64,000 nucleotides of DNA from Coenobita brevimanus. Its lineage: Eukaryota; Arthropoda; Malacostraca; Decapoda; Coenobitidae. A model generated the notes under the pieces. It was not told the origin of the DNA. It ran no database searches and worked only from the letters and a program-made list of their open reading frames with translations. The DNA is taken from the NCBI GenBank assembly GCA_032717465.1, contig CM064697.1:7792033-7856032 (forward strand), given 5' to 3'. Below, in pieces: positions 54,780 through 64,000 of the stretch. Every line of letters starts with the position of its first letter. The first letter of the stretch is position 1. Made by a program: the position numbers and the translations under genes.

Positions 54780-54905
54780 TCAGCTGGTAATTTAAGGTGT
54801 CAAGTGGGGTTGGTGGAGGATTAGTGCCCCTCCCTGTAAAACAATTAACTCTAAGCCCTTGACCACCCCGTATGGGATACATGGCGTCTGGCAATGGATG
54901 GATGG
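54780..54905 (+). mobile_element. Mosaic retroelement, short copy
   Basis: GGGTTGGTGGAGGATTAGTG leader block, TAAAACAATTAACTC, then GACCACCCCGTATGGGATAC and GGCGTCTGGCAATGG, the LINE 3' tip, with an ATGG tail. LINE leader and tip lie within 110 bp. Confidence 0.65.
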
Positions 54906-54943
54906 AATTTAAGGTGTTTGTATATCATGTTTAAATTTGATGA

Positions 54944-55190
54944 ATGGTTTTGATTGTAGCATATGTACCATGTGGTAACAAATATACCTCACAAGATGAA
55001 GACAAGTTTTGGAGTGTGCTGAAAAGAGTAAACATATTATCAAGAAGCTATAATGTGTTTGTGATGGATGATTTGAATGGAAGAGTTGATACATGTCCTT
55101 GGAGTGATGAAAAAGGTTGTTTTGGTTTGCCAGGAGAAAGTAAAAATGGATGGCAGCTAAAGGACATGTCAAGAAAGGAGGTTGTATACC
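54944..55190 (+). pseudogene. LINE endonuclease fragment
   Basis: Reads VLIVAYVPCGNKYTSQDEDK, NVFVMDDLNGRVDTCPWSDE and GESKNGWQL, the GDLNGRVG block of LINE endonucleases with Gly changed to Asp. Isolated piece. Confidence 0.7.
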
Positions 55191-55208
55191 TGTCTAACTC
55201 CAGTATAG

Positions 55209-55370
55209 AGTGGTGGCCACAGGTAAATCACCTTCATATTACCATGTCTTCTTCCATCAGACTGCTCTCCCTTTGCCCCACGCCAGTCTCACTCATATAC
55301 CTCTCCACCTTGTCATTTCACCTTATCCTTTGCCTCCTCTTTCCCCCCTCTCCTTCCCATTGGTTTCTAT
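55209..55370 (-). pseudogene. RTE-like LINE 3' tip, decayed
   Basis: The plus strand matches the antisense of the family 3' end (GTGGCCACAGGTAAATCACC, CTCATATACCTCTCCACC) with many changes. Confidence 0.55.
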
Positions 55371-56487
55371 GGAGGCTTATTCATTGCCGTATGATGATGA
55401 TATATACAGTATCACAACTCACAACCACCAGACCTCACCCTCCTTTCTTTCCTACCGTCCCCCAACCTCCACCGCTGACGCAGGAGTGAAGAGGTCAAGA
55501 CGACGAAGCAAATACCAAGTCCATATTCACAACTCATCCTATTCACTCATCTTCAATCAAGTTACTCATCGCTACTCATTTACTCACCACAGCTACCAGT
55601 GTGGGAAGTCGACGTCACCATACGTGTGCTGAGACGACGACAAGCCGTGTGTCTGACACCCCACAACATGTCAATCAACCCGTGAAGAACAACACTATCA
55701 ACTGTGCAACACCATTCACACCATTTCCACCATGGTAAAAATTAGTGAGTTACTTCATTTATACAATACACAGTGATAGACAAAAAACTACGGCACAGAC
55801 ATATAAAACCTGCTGTATAATTACAACTTACATACATATACCTACTTCAGTTATCTTCATAATTCAGTCATTAACTACTTGCACCGACAATAAATATTCT
55901 ACACTCTATATATTCATTCATTTATTATAGCATTTATTTACTACCAACGAGTGTTACCATTTATACCTACATAAAATACGTGTTGTATACATACAGCTAT
56001 ACATTATTACATCTACAAAGTAATAAAGAAAATATACCATCACAGTTACTCAGTGAGCGATTAAAAGAACTGTATTAAACATTAATTAAAGCTATCTAGT
56101 GGAAACAGACAAATTAAGTTACAAGGAATACCAGAAAAAAAAAAAAATGGCCAACACAAATGACATTAGCAAGAATGAACATCTTCAACACAATTGTGAA
56201 GACAAAGATTTCCACACAGTGCTGACACGTATATTGCCCACGATAGGTACAAGTGAACAACAAGTCAGTGTATATAGTTAATACTGTATATGGTGTATAT
56301 ATATTTTTTACATAAAATAACAAAATATGGGGCTATATAATATCATTTTCAGTAATACCTGTGCAATATAAACTAAACTTTAAAAAGGGATCCTAAGGAA
56401 ATTAGCCAGCACTTATGCAACCTCGAGCACACCGAAAAAACGTAGACAAACGAAGAAAAACAAACTACAGAAAATCAATATATACAC

Positions 56488-56518
<31 letters not shown>

Positions 56519-56689
56519 AAATAGAGTAAGATCACATAACAAACAAATGAAAATAAGTGTAAGTGTTACTACAAATGCCAAAATACCACATAAACTGCAA
56601 ACAAAAAAGCAAATTGTTGTGTCCACAAACTAGTGGCATGGCACATCATATCATCGACCGCAGCATGACTGGATTCAATGTCAGGACTG
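55371..56689. other. Intergenic, nothing recognised
   Basis: Low-complexity A-rich DNA (56490-56520 and around). The 60-codon frame at 56099-56281 (MANTNDISKNEHLQHNCEDK in part) has no recognisable domain. No RNA gene seen. Confidence 0.4.
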
Positions 56690-56858
56690 CAATTATTACA
56701 ATTATGTAACTACAAACGATATGTAACAATTATGTAACGACAAACAATTGCATTATGTTACACTTGCTACAATTATGTAACTACAAACAATCTGTAACAA
56801 TTATGTAACAGTTGCATTAACAAGATGTAACTTTTATGTAACTTTAACTACAATTATT
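56690..56858. repeat. AT-rich satellite, left segment
   Basis: Reiterated ACAATTATGTAACTACAAAC and ACAATTATGTAACAGTTGCA motifs; the same array resumes at 58798. Confidence 0.8.
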
Positions 56859-58797
56859 ATAATGCCCGCCGCCGGACCACCCACCCCGCCACCCCACCAC
56901 CGGGCCACCACCACACCACCACCCCAGGAAGACACAATGGGGGGGCTAATGACCCAGGGCAAGAGGGTCACCCACCCACTACTGACCTGCGCCTCTTTTC
57001 CCCGCAACTGCCCCAACACCAGGTGAACAAGGATCAGCAACGACCTTGCAGGCGGGACAACCATCGCCAGCAGTGGGGTGGGACTGAACAGGTTTCAGTC
57101 CCAAGTAACGTTTTGGCGACGGCCATGGTTAACCCCTCAAGGGCAGGAGGCCCAGCAGTGTGCACAGAGGTGTCAGTGCCCTCAGCCACTTCCAGGGAAA
57201 GAGTCCCTCTAGTGAGCACGGAGGTGTCAGTGCCCTCAGCCACGTCCAGGGCAGGAGGCCCAATAGTGTTCACAGAGGTGTCAGTGCCCTCAGCCACTTC
57301 CAGGGAAAGAATCCCTTTAGTGTGCACAGAGGCGTCAGTACCCTCAGCCACGTCCAGGGCAGGAGGCCCTTCAGTGCACCACGAGGTGTTAGTACCCTCA
57401 GCCACTCCAAGGGCAGGAGGCCCTAGCAGACAGCTAAAAGTGGGTCCCAGGGTAAAAAGACCTGGAGCCACGGCTGTGACAGACCCAGGAGAGAGAGTCG
57501 CCTCTGTGCTTCCCTCCCTGTATGTAGGAGAGGACACGGTCTCCGTGTATACTCAACCTACTGCGTTCCCCTGTGGGAACTGCTCGACACCACCCGGGAG
57601 TGTTGCCCTGGAGGTGTCACCAGAGTGGAGGCAAAGTCCGAGACTGGACCTGCCTCCCACTCCTGGGAAATCTCTGTCCTTCACAGGCACCAGCAGGAGA
57701 CGAGGCCGCAGTCCAACCCTGACGGCGCGTCCCCTGGCAGATGACCGCACCCCCAGGACCCCCAAGCGAGCCCAGCAGACTACAAGCGAGGGCAACCCCG
57801 ACTCTCTCACCCCGCGGAGCCGCCGACGTCAGGCCCGCCTCCTCCAGCTGTTTGGCCCCAGTCTCGAGGGCAACCTCTCAGGTCGAGGCCCCCAGACAGG
57901 AGGGCCTCCCTGCACCCCACCGACGAGACCCCGAGGCAAGGGTCTAACTTCAGGTCGAGGCCCCCAGACAGGAGGGCCTCCCTGCAACTCACCGACAGCC
58001 CGGACCCGGGCAGTGACTCCTCTGCGGGTAGTGTGTTGCCTGTTACAGGCAGAGTCCCCCTGAGGTCCTCCCCCTCGAACAGTGACAGAGTGAAACAACC
58101 CAGGAAACACGGGTAAATAAGTGACGCCTCTTATACCGAAAATAAGCCAGGGGAAGAGGAACAGTGAACAGTGACAGAGTGTGAGCCATATAAAACCAGT
58201 GACTATTGTTATTAACCCAACAGAATTACATACCCAGTAGAGTAGAAAATATTGAATAAGAAGAAGTAGAGTAATATCACCTGCCCAGAATAAAAGAACT
58301 CCCCGTAATTGTGAATGACGATCAGGGTGCGCGGGAGAACCAAAAGCCTGTGTAAAGTGTCGCCGCGACTAGGTAACTGTGTCGAGTGTCGTGATCTGCA
58401 CCCTGTCTTCGTTATAGTAATATTCCTCCCACGGACTCTTAACCTTGTGTATTCCCCTTGTTATCGAGTGTATATATATTTTGGGTTTAAATGAAAGATG
58501 GGTATCTACATATATATAACTACAGACATTCGTATACATGCATCATATCGTGTGTTAAGTGCAACTGTATTTTGTGCTATCAAAGCCTAACTCTGTGTCC
58601 CTGTATCCTGTATCTCAAATATCACTCTGTATCATATTGTAACGGTTTTAGAATTAAGGCAATAGATGTGTTAAGGTATACTGCCTAGTTTTTATGTCCT
58701 GTTCCTTTGTTGGTGCTTTACTTCCGGTCCGGAAAGAGGACCCCGCTCAGTCGCTAGTGTTTTTAGGATGAGGAGTCGACCTAAAAACACTCAGCAT
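56859..58797. mobile_element. Unidentified 1.9-kb insert in the satellite
   Basis: GC-rich block with sharp borders. The satellite 8-mer ACAATTAT lies on the left edge (56851-56858) and again at the right edge (58798 onward), which suggests a target duplication. The right end carries a 12-bp hairpin (58756-58767 with 58780-58791). It contains one repeat-bearing frame. No known transposase, RT or terminal inverted repeat is seen. Confidence 0.45.
57125..58063 (+). CDS. Pro/Ser-rich hypothetical protein with nested tandem repeats
   Basis: 312 codons from the ATG at 57125 (the frame is open upstream to at least 57023, behind an acceptor-like CAACACCAG). Residues about 10-100 are five 18-residue repeats (54-bp period at 57167, 57221, 57275, 57329, 57383) of TEVSVPSATSR, followed alternately by ERVPLVS and AGGPIVF types. 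A second repeat of 24 residues (SGRGPQTGGPPC, 72-bp period at 57881 and 57953) lies near the end. The centre is basic and Ser/Pro-rich. No known domain; strongly disordered. It may be a structural or nucleic-acid-binding protein of the insert, or not a gene at all. Confidence 0.35.
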   Translation: MVNPSRAGGPAVCTEVSVPSATSRERVPLVSTEVSVPSATSRAGGPIVFTEVSVPSATSRERIPLVCTEASVPSATSRAGGPSVHHEVLVPSATPRAGGPSRQLKVGPRVKRPGATAVTDPGERVASVLPSLYVGEDTVSVYTQPTAFPCGNCSTPPGSVALEVSPEWRQSPRLDLPPTPGKSLSFTGTSRRRGRSPTLTARPLADDRTPRTPKRAQQTTSEGNPDSLTPRSRRRQARLLQLFGPSLEGNLSGRGPQTGGPPCTPPTRPRGKGLTSGRGPQTGGPPCNSPTARTRAVTPLRVVCCLLQAESP

Positions 58798-59046
58798 AAC
58801 AATTATGTAACTACAAACAATATGTAACAATTATGTAACAGTTGCATTAACAAGATATAACTTTTATGTAACTTTAACTACAATTATGTAACTACAGACA
58901 ATATGTAACAATTATGTAACAGTTGCATTAACAAAATGTAACTACAATTATAAGGCCAACACAATTATGCATTACCACAATATTATGTAACAATTCATAA
59001 AATATTACAATTATGTATTACTACAATGTTACTTCAATGTAACATT
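58798..59046. repeat. AT-rich satellite, middle segment
   Basis: Two units of ATGTAACAATTATGTAACAG, then GTTGCATTAACAARATRTAA, with a degenerate ATTATGTATTAC continuation. Interrupted at 59047 by a LINE. Confidence 0.8.
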
Positions 59047-60634
59047 TCTATCTATCTATCTATCTATTGCCAGACGCCTCAATCCCGTTTGGGGTGGCCA
59101 CAAACAAATCGCCTCCAAGTCGCCCTGTCCCCCGCCATTTCACTGCCCTGCTCCCAACTCACACCCCCCTCTCTCATATACCTCTCCACCCCATCCCTCC
59201 ATCCCATCCTCGGCCTCCCCCTCCCTCTTCCCCCCTCCACCTCACTCACATACACTCTCTTCGTCAGTCTTTCACCCTCCATCCTCTCCACATGGCCAAA
59301 CCACCTCAGTGTGTTCCTCATAACGCTTCCTATCACGTCCACATCCACACCACAACGCTCCTTTATATCCTCATTCGTCAGCCTGTCTCTCCACGTGACT
59401 CCACAGGCTCCTCTTAAATAACTCATTTCCACTGCTCCCACTCTTGACTTGTGTCCTTCCAACAACATCCAAGCTTCACTTCCGTACGTTAGAGTTGGTA
59501 TCACAATACTGTCATGTAGTAACTTTTTCACTTCCATGCTCACTTCCCTGTTTCTTATCACTGCTTTCAAAGAACCAGCAACCTTTCTTCCCTGCTGTAC
59601 CCTTTCAAGCACTTCACCCTCCAAACCTCCATCCTTACTCATCACACTACCCAAGTACTTAAACGTACTCACATTTTCCAATTCCTCACCATCCAACCTC
59701 GCTGTACATTCACTAACTTCACCTCTCTCAAAGACCATCACTTTACTCTTTCCTACATTCACCTTTAGATTCCGTTTCTTACACACTCTCTCAAACTCAT
59801 CCACCAAGCCTTGCAGCTCCCCTTCGTCTTCACTCAACAACACAGTATCATCTGCAAACAACAGTACAGGGAGTTTCCAAACACTATCCTCTCTCACCAG
59901 GGCCACTCCAACATCCACTACCCTACCTTGTACCTCTTTTATTACCCCATCCATGTACAGATTGAACAACCATGGAGACATGACACATCCCTGTTTCAAC
60001 CCAACTTTCAAAGAGAATAATTCACTTAGTTCACCATCCACACGCACTGCAGCCTTCGCACCATCGTACATACTCTTCACAGCATTCAACAACTTCCCAT
60101 CTACTCCATATATTCTTAACACTTTCCACAATCCTTGTCTATCCACCCTGTCATATGCTTTCTCCAAATCCGTGAAAGCCGCATACAACTTCTTTCCCTT
60201 CTCTAGAAACTTTTCCACTAAAGATCTAAGAATGAATATCTGATCTACACAACCTCTTCCCTTCCTAAAGCCTCCCTGTTCTTCTCCAACTAATTTCTCA
60301 GTTCTTTCTCTAACTCTGTCAATAAGTATCCTACCATACACTTTTCCTATTATACTAAGAAGACAAATGCCCCTATGATTACCACACACTTCTTTTTCCC
60401 CTTTTCCTTTGTACTGTACAAGGGAATAATTATACCTGAATTCCAATCCTCCGGGACTCTACCTTCCTCCCAGGCCAATCTGCACATCTTCCACATCCAT
60501 TCTACTACTATCTCTCCCCCATGCTTCAGCATTTCACCACACACTCCATCAATTCCTGGGGCTTTCCCCGATTTAACTTTCTTCATTGCTTCCACAACTT
60601 CTATCCTCCTGATTTCTTCCTGTCTTCTCACCTT
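59047..60634 (-). mobile_element. RTE-like LINE, 5'-truncated, near-identical to 33.4 kb copy
   Basis: TATC tail at plus 59047-59066 and the same tip as at 33.4 kb. Inserted into the satellite, which continues on both sides; flanks TGTAACATTTC and TGTAACAATTC could be a target duplication but may simply be satellite units. Confidence 0.88.
59079..60630 (-). pseudogene. RTE-like RT, one frameshift
   Basis: Palm to C-terminus is open in 59079-60446 (NHRGICLLSIIGKVYGRIL, EEQGGFRKGRGCVDQIFIL, LFADDTVLLSE, GRGRGRPRMGWRDGVE). The fingers lie in another frame at 60350-60630 (SGKAPGIDGVCGEML). The break is a 4-base CTGT insertion near 60413-60420 relative to the 33.4-kb copy. N-terminal linker and endonuclease are missing. 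Confidence 0.85.
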
Positions 60635-61670
60635 AATACAATAATGTAACAATTCACAATGTTATAATTATGTATTACCACAATGTTACTACAATATTAT
60701 GTCATACATTTATACCACAAATCTGTATTACCAGTATCATCATACAAGTTAGATGAAATATTAGACATTACTAATATGTAATGTTTAACCTAGCAGTATT
60801 ACCATTGCACAATTATATGTGTATGTCTGTTATACATACACATCTTACAAAATGTCATACAACAACCATTGCATTTGTTCAATTATGTATACAACTTGTT
60901 TAAAATGTAATATTACTAGATCATTGCAATTTTCTATGAATATTATATGTATACATTATTATAATCAATATTATATACTAACAGATTAGCATATGTCAAT
61001 GATAATTGCTGTCGGAGGACCTTCAGCGGCGTGGCCGAGCATATGTCAGGACTCCATATTATAATTACAAATCATAATAGATAGATAGAGAGACAGATAG
61101 AAGCAGGAAGTCAGATGATGAGATAGGTATTGTGTCTGTGAGAATCGAGCAATGCTAAACACGCTTACACACTCTTAACTCAAGGAATGCTTTATAGGCA
61201 CACGACAGTGCCTTGTGCCCATACACACACATACACACATACTCACACACAGGCTTCTAGAACTTTCCAACCACAGTGTAACACACGTAACACGACCCCT
61301 GCTACACCAGAATTTAGGAAGCAGAGGCAGAAGGAGACAGGCCATAGAAGCGGCAGGTAGTAGGGAGAAGGGCTTAGCAACATGGAAGAGAGAGAGAGAG
61401 AGAGCGAGACTGGGAGGTAGCTCGCGGGACTCTACTTAACTTCACTCATGTGTGAGAGACTTTGTTAATATTTCCAAGACAAATAAAAATAGTCCCATAC
61501 TATTCTTTACCTCTCCTGTCATTGCATGACAAATGGGAACGAAGATTATCTACTTACAAAGCTACTCACGTATAACAACCACTCGTCCACAAGTCTAATA
61601 TATATATATATATATATATAACTAATCTACAAAACCTCTTCACAAGTTACTACAAAGTCTTTTAAGACAA
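60635..61670. other. Satellite remainder and unremarkable DNA
   Basis: 60635-60990 continues the ATTATGTATTACCACAATG-type satellite with decay. 61080-61100 is a short GATA run, 61384-61404 a short GA run and 61596-61621 a TA run. No gene seen. Confidence 0.5.
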
Positions 61671-62278
61671 CTCAATTTCGAAATATAAAATAATTTTTCT
61701 AGTCGATTTTAGTGTGATTTGAATGAATTTCAGCTTCATTTGGTTAATTTTCAGTAGTTCACATCACTCGATCCAGGAAATCTGACAGAGCCACCCTGTA
61801 GACCACCTTATTTTGAATCTATTCAACTAGCCAGTAAACTTGTTTTCGAAAATGTGAATTTAACGTGAAAATCCTACATATGATCTCCGCCAGTGTCTGC
61901 CAGTAGCCGGCCATATTTAATATTCCTAACTTTTTTTTTTTTTGAAAGCTGGCTGTCAAACGCAAGTGAGGTTAGGTTAGACTTGGCTTGGTTTGGTTAG
62001 ATTAGGTTTGGTTAAACAATTAAGTTTCCCACTGCATTGACACGAGATACGCTGACATGTCCAGCCAGAATGATGGTTTGTAAACATGGTCAGTCGGAGA
62101 AACTGTCGGTAAACACTGCCGTGGGAGACGCCGCTTCCTTAACTACCCAAAAATAGGTATATTTTGCCTTGGGTAGGTCAAATAGCCAGAATGAGTGTGA
62201 TTTCCGAAACAAATAAACCTCAAATCACACTGAAGTCGACCAGAAAAATAGTTTCGAAATCAAGTGACGTGAACTACA
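61671..62278. mobile_element. Inverted-repeat element (MITE-like)
   Basis: 61676-61731 (ATTTCGAAA ... TTTTTCTAGTCGATTTTAGT, GTGATTTGAATGAATTT) pairs as an inverted repeat with 62205-62261 (TCACACTGAAGTCGACCAGA, TTTCGAAAT). A second inverted pair is 61754-61772 and 62259-62276 (GTAGTTCACRTCACTYGAT), out of simple TIR order. No coding frame. Confidence 0.55.
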
Positions 62279-62697
62279 AACACTGACCTATTGTTATTGG
62301 AATTACTGTAGCCCAGATTCACCTGAAACACACCCAGACGACTCCAGTCTGAAGTTGCATTCCTCCTGCACTTCACTATCCTTTGGGGAGGCAGGGAGCA
62401 TTGAGGGATGTTTGCATACAGCAGAACAGCATGGTTCCATCAGCAGGTTGATGGTTGATGAGATGAATGACGGTTACCGGAATGTGTACCGTATTAATGA
62501 ACTAAAGACAAGAAACAAATAGGGGAACTTCAATTGGAGGATTAGTATTCGACGACATATATACAGTGCATTCTGTATTAACCATAACAGTATGTTACGT
62601 AATTTATCCATCTTGTTTCACATTTTATATATTATGAAACAAGATATGAGGCAGACAAGCTCTATATAAATAACTGGTATATCCCATTGGTTGGTAT
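62279..62697. other. Intergenic, nothing recognised
   Basis: No coding block or repeat end supported. It ends at the TTAA target of the piggyBac-like element. Confidence 0.4.
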
Positions 62698-64000
62698 TTA
62701 ACCCCTTAAACGCGGATCGTCTCGTTTGCGACGCTCGGCCAAAAGTACATAATGGCGGATCATCGCGTTTGCAATTCTAGTAAATTTTGAATAACCGCGG
62801 GCAAGCAGGCTCCAGCTGGTATTGTCTATCAGTACCGCCACCCTTGAGCTACTTTTAGCACACTTGACCTTTGTACTACTGACCTCGGTTGTTGCCAAGT
62901 TTCATTTTTTTTTACCCACCCACGCACCGCTGCCCGGCCCTCCCTCGTCGTGCGATATGGCAGCGCGCGGACGGCTCATATGTGTCAATCTGCGCCTTCC
63001 TCTCGCAAGCACTTTATGCTATTTGGAAACGCTTGTTTCCCCAGTTGTCACACTAGCATTTTTTCGCGCGGTTTGCCCCTGTTTAGCGTCAGTCCACGAG
63101 AATCTTTCAAGGTGACACCATGTCTAACTCAAGCTCTTCCGAGTCTGTGCCTTCCAGCCCTCCGAAAAAGGGTTTTGTGACCTCCACCCCGTACAAACCC
63201 TTACAAGGAACTGCTAAGGGACTTAGTGACTCGGCTATAGCTAGTGAGTTATTGAAAGCGTCCATGGATTATGGAAGTGACGTCGGTGTCTTATCTAGCC
63301 TGGCAGAGTCGGACACGCTATCGAGTGCTGAGTCTGAGGTGCCAGAAGTGACTATTCCTGTGCCAAGCACCTCAACAGGCAAGGCTCCTGTGAAAAGGGG
63401 CCTAGTGTATGGAAAGGGGGCCAAGAGGAGAAGAAGTGGTGACCCAGCTTCCCAGCCATTGTCCCCTACACCACGTCACGCCACCGCCAGCCTGCCACGC
63501 ATTCCCAGCCCCATTCTCTTGTCGTCATCTTCAGCTGCCCTTTCTCCGGAGTCTTCGAAGTCGCCTTCACCACCTCGGAAGGGAAGTAGGCAGTCTAGTT
63601 TACGTAGAGGTTTCCTTAGGCCCAGTGTTCGTGCTAGTAGGAGTAGAACTTTGTCTCCTAGTGTAAGACTGGCTAAGGTTACTCGCACTAGGCAACTCGC
63701 CAGTCACGCCACTGCGAGTGACCTTGAACCTTCAGCTTATCTCCCCACCACCACCACCACTACACTGACACGACCTAGGACAGCCTCTGCCTCACGCACT
63801 GCCTCACCACCTGCCTCACCCACTGCCACACGACCTGCCTCACCCCCCGTCGCCCCCAGCACCTCCCAGCCTAGGCAGGGCACTCTGGATGCCTTCGTGT
63901 GGTCTGAGGGCTCAGATTTTGTGCCGGAAGATCTGCCCTTTGATGCCAGTGGGTGTGGAATACAGGCTGACTTCCCTGTCCCAGAGGATGGTGAATGCTT
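62698..64000 (+). mobile_element. PiggyBac-like transposon, left part
   Basis: Target TTAA at 62698-62701, then the terminus CCCCTTAAACGCGGATCGTC. Two related subterminal units (GCGGATCGTCTCGTTTGC at 62711-62728 and GCGGATCATCGCGTTTGC at 62756-62773) lie within 75 bp. A 5' UTR of about 350 bp and the transposase frame follow. The right half lies beyond the window. Confidence 0.78.
63120..64000 (+). CDS. PiggyBac-like transposase, N-terminal part (runs off the window)
   Basis: ATG at 63120; the frame stays open for 293 codons to the last base, so the stop and the catalytic DDE domain are outside. Visible: a Ser/Pro-rich disordered N-terminus with acidic patches (SLAESDTLSSAESEVPE); basic stretches (GKGAKRRRSG, RKGSRQSSLRRGF) that could serve nuclear import; a Thr/Pro/Ala-rich spacer; then DAFVWSEGSDFVPEDLPFDA followed by SGCGI, resembling the W...P..PF...GI entry of the piggyBac transposase domain. 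Family call rests on this block plus the TTAA-flanked terminus. Confidence 0.65.
   Translation, partial: MSNSSSSESVPSSPPKKGFVTSTPYKPLQGTAKGLSDSAIASELLKASMDYGSDVGVLSSLAESDTLSSAESEVPEVTIPVPSTSTGKAPVKRGLVYGKGAKRRRSGDPASQPLSPTPRHATASLPRIPSPILLSSSSAALSPESSKSPSPPRKGSRQSSLRRGFLRPSVRASRSRTLSPSVRLAKVTRTRQLASHATASDLEPSAYLPTTTTTTLTRPRTASASRTASPPASPTATRPASPPVAPSTSQPRQGTLDAFVWSEGSDFVPEDLPFDASGCGIQADFPVPEDGEC

Noticed and set aside
56099..56281. 60-codon frame starting after an A-rich stretch
   Set aside because: No similarity recognised and no splice or promoter context; listed only as part of the unannotated stretch.
57160..57537. Alternative frames on both strands over the 54-bp repeat
   Set aside because: The period is a multiple of three, so every frame stays open; only the longest frame with flanking non-repeat coding potential was kept, at low confidence.

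Overview
Eukaryotic, intron-rich nuclear DNA from an arthropod, most likely a decapod crustacean. This is inferred from the many long CA/TG, TA, GA and CT microsatellites, the mix of RTE-like and Jockey-like LINEs, tRNA-derived SINEs and MITEs, and an invertebrate secreted alpha-carbonic anhydrase. No bacterial, organellar or CRISPR features are seen. No species can be named from sequence alone.

Two host genes can be supported. (1) A secreted alpha-carbonic anhydrase on the + strand is split over eight coding exons from 3503 to 12504. The splice phases agree throughout and give 316 codons plus stop. A second donor 11 nt upstream in exon 7 would switch the last exon into another open frame ending in a hydrophobic segment (stop at 12659), so a membrane-bound isoform is possible. 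(2) Part of a syntaxin-18-like ER t-SNARE gene on the + strand has coding exons at 46518-46793 and about 49603-49841, and a tentative one at 54349-54461. The SNARE motif and membrane anchor are not in the window.

Most of the rest is transposable elements, often nested. 1-3.4 kb: SINE and LINE fragments. 3.5-12.7 kb: carbonic anhydrase gene, with introns holding three copies of one MITE family, two SINE families and a hAT-like MITE with a target duplication. 14-19 kb: LINE 3' ends, a minisatellite and small MITEs. 20.6-26.8 kb: a nearly complete Jockey/I-type LINE on the - strand (zinc-knuckle ORF1; endonuclease, reverse transcriptase and RNase H in ORF2, with frameshifts) whose 3' UTR holds two tandem copies of a structured RNA module. 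28-38 kb: decayed RTE-like LINEs, a 2.2-kb DNA transposon without coding capacity, an RTE-like LINE with an intact 745-codon RT frame, and pogo-like MITEs. 38.4-41.6 kb: a full-length but broken RTE-like LINE. 41.6-44.5 kb: a hAT-like element and two pogo-like elements side by side. 44.5-55.4 kb: the syntaxin-like gene, heavily invaded. 56.7-61 kb: an AT-rich satellite interrupted by an unidentified 1.9-kb insert and by a LINE copy nearly identical to the one at 33.4 kb. 62.7 kb to the end: the left part of a piggyBac-like transposon whose transposase frame is still open at the window edge.

The strongest candidates for something undescribed are the duplicated, covarying RNA structure in the Jockey 3' UTR, the possible alternative 3' splice design of the carbonic anhydrase, the small retroelements that join LINE leader and LINE 3'-tip sequence, and the insert with nested repeats and a terminal hairpin inside the satellite. 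All calls come from reading the sequence; no database search was run.
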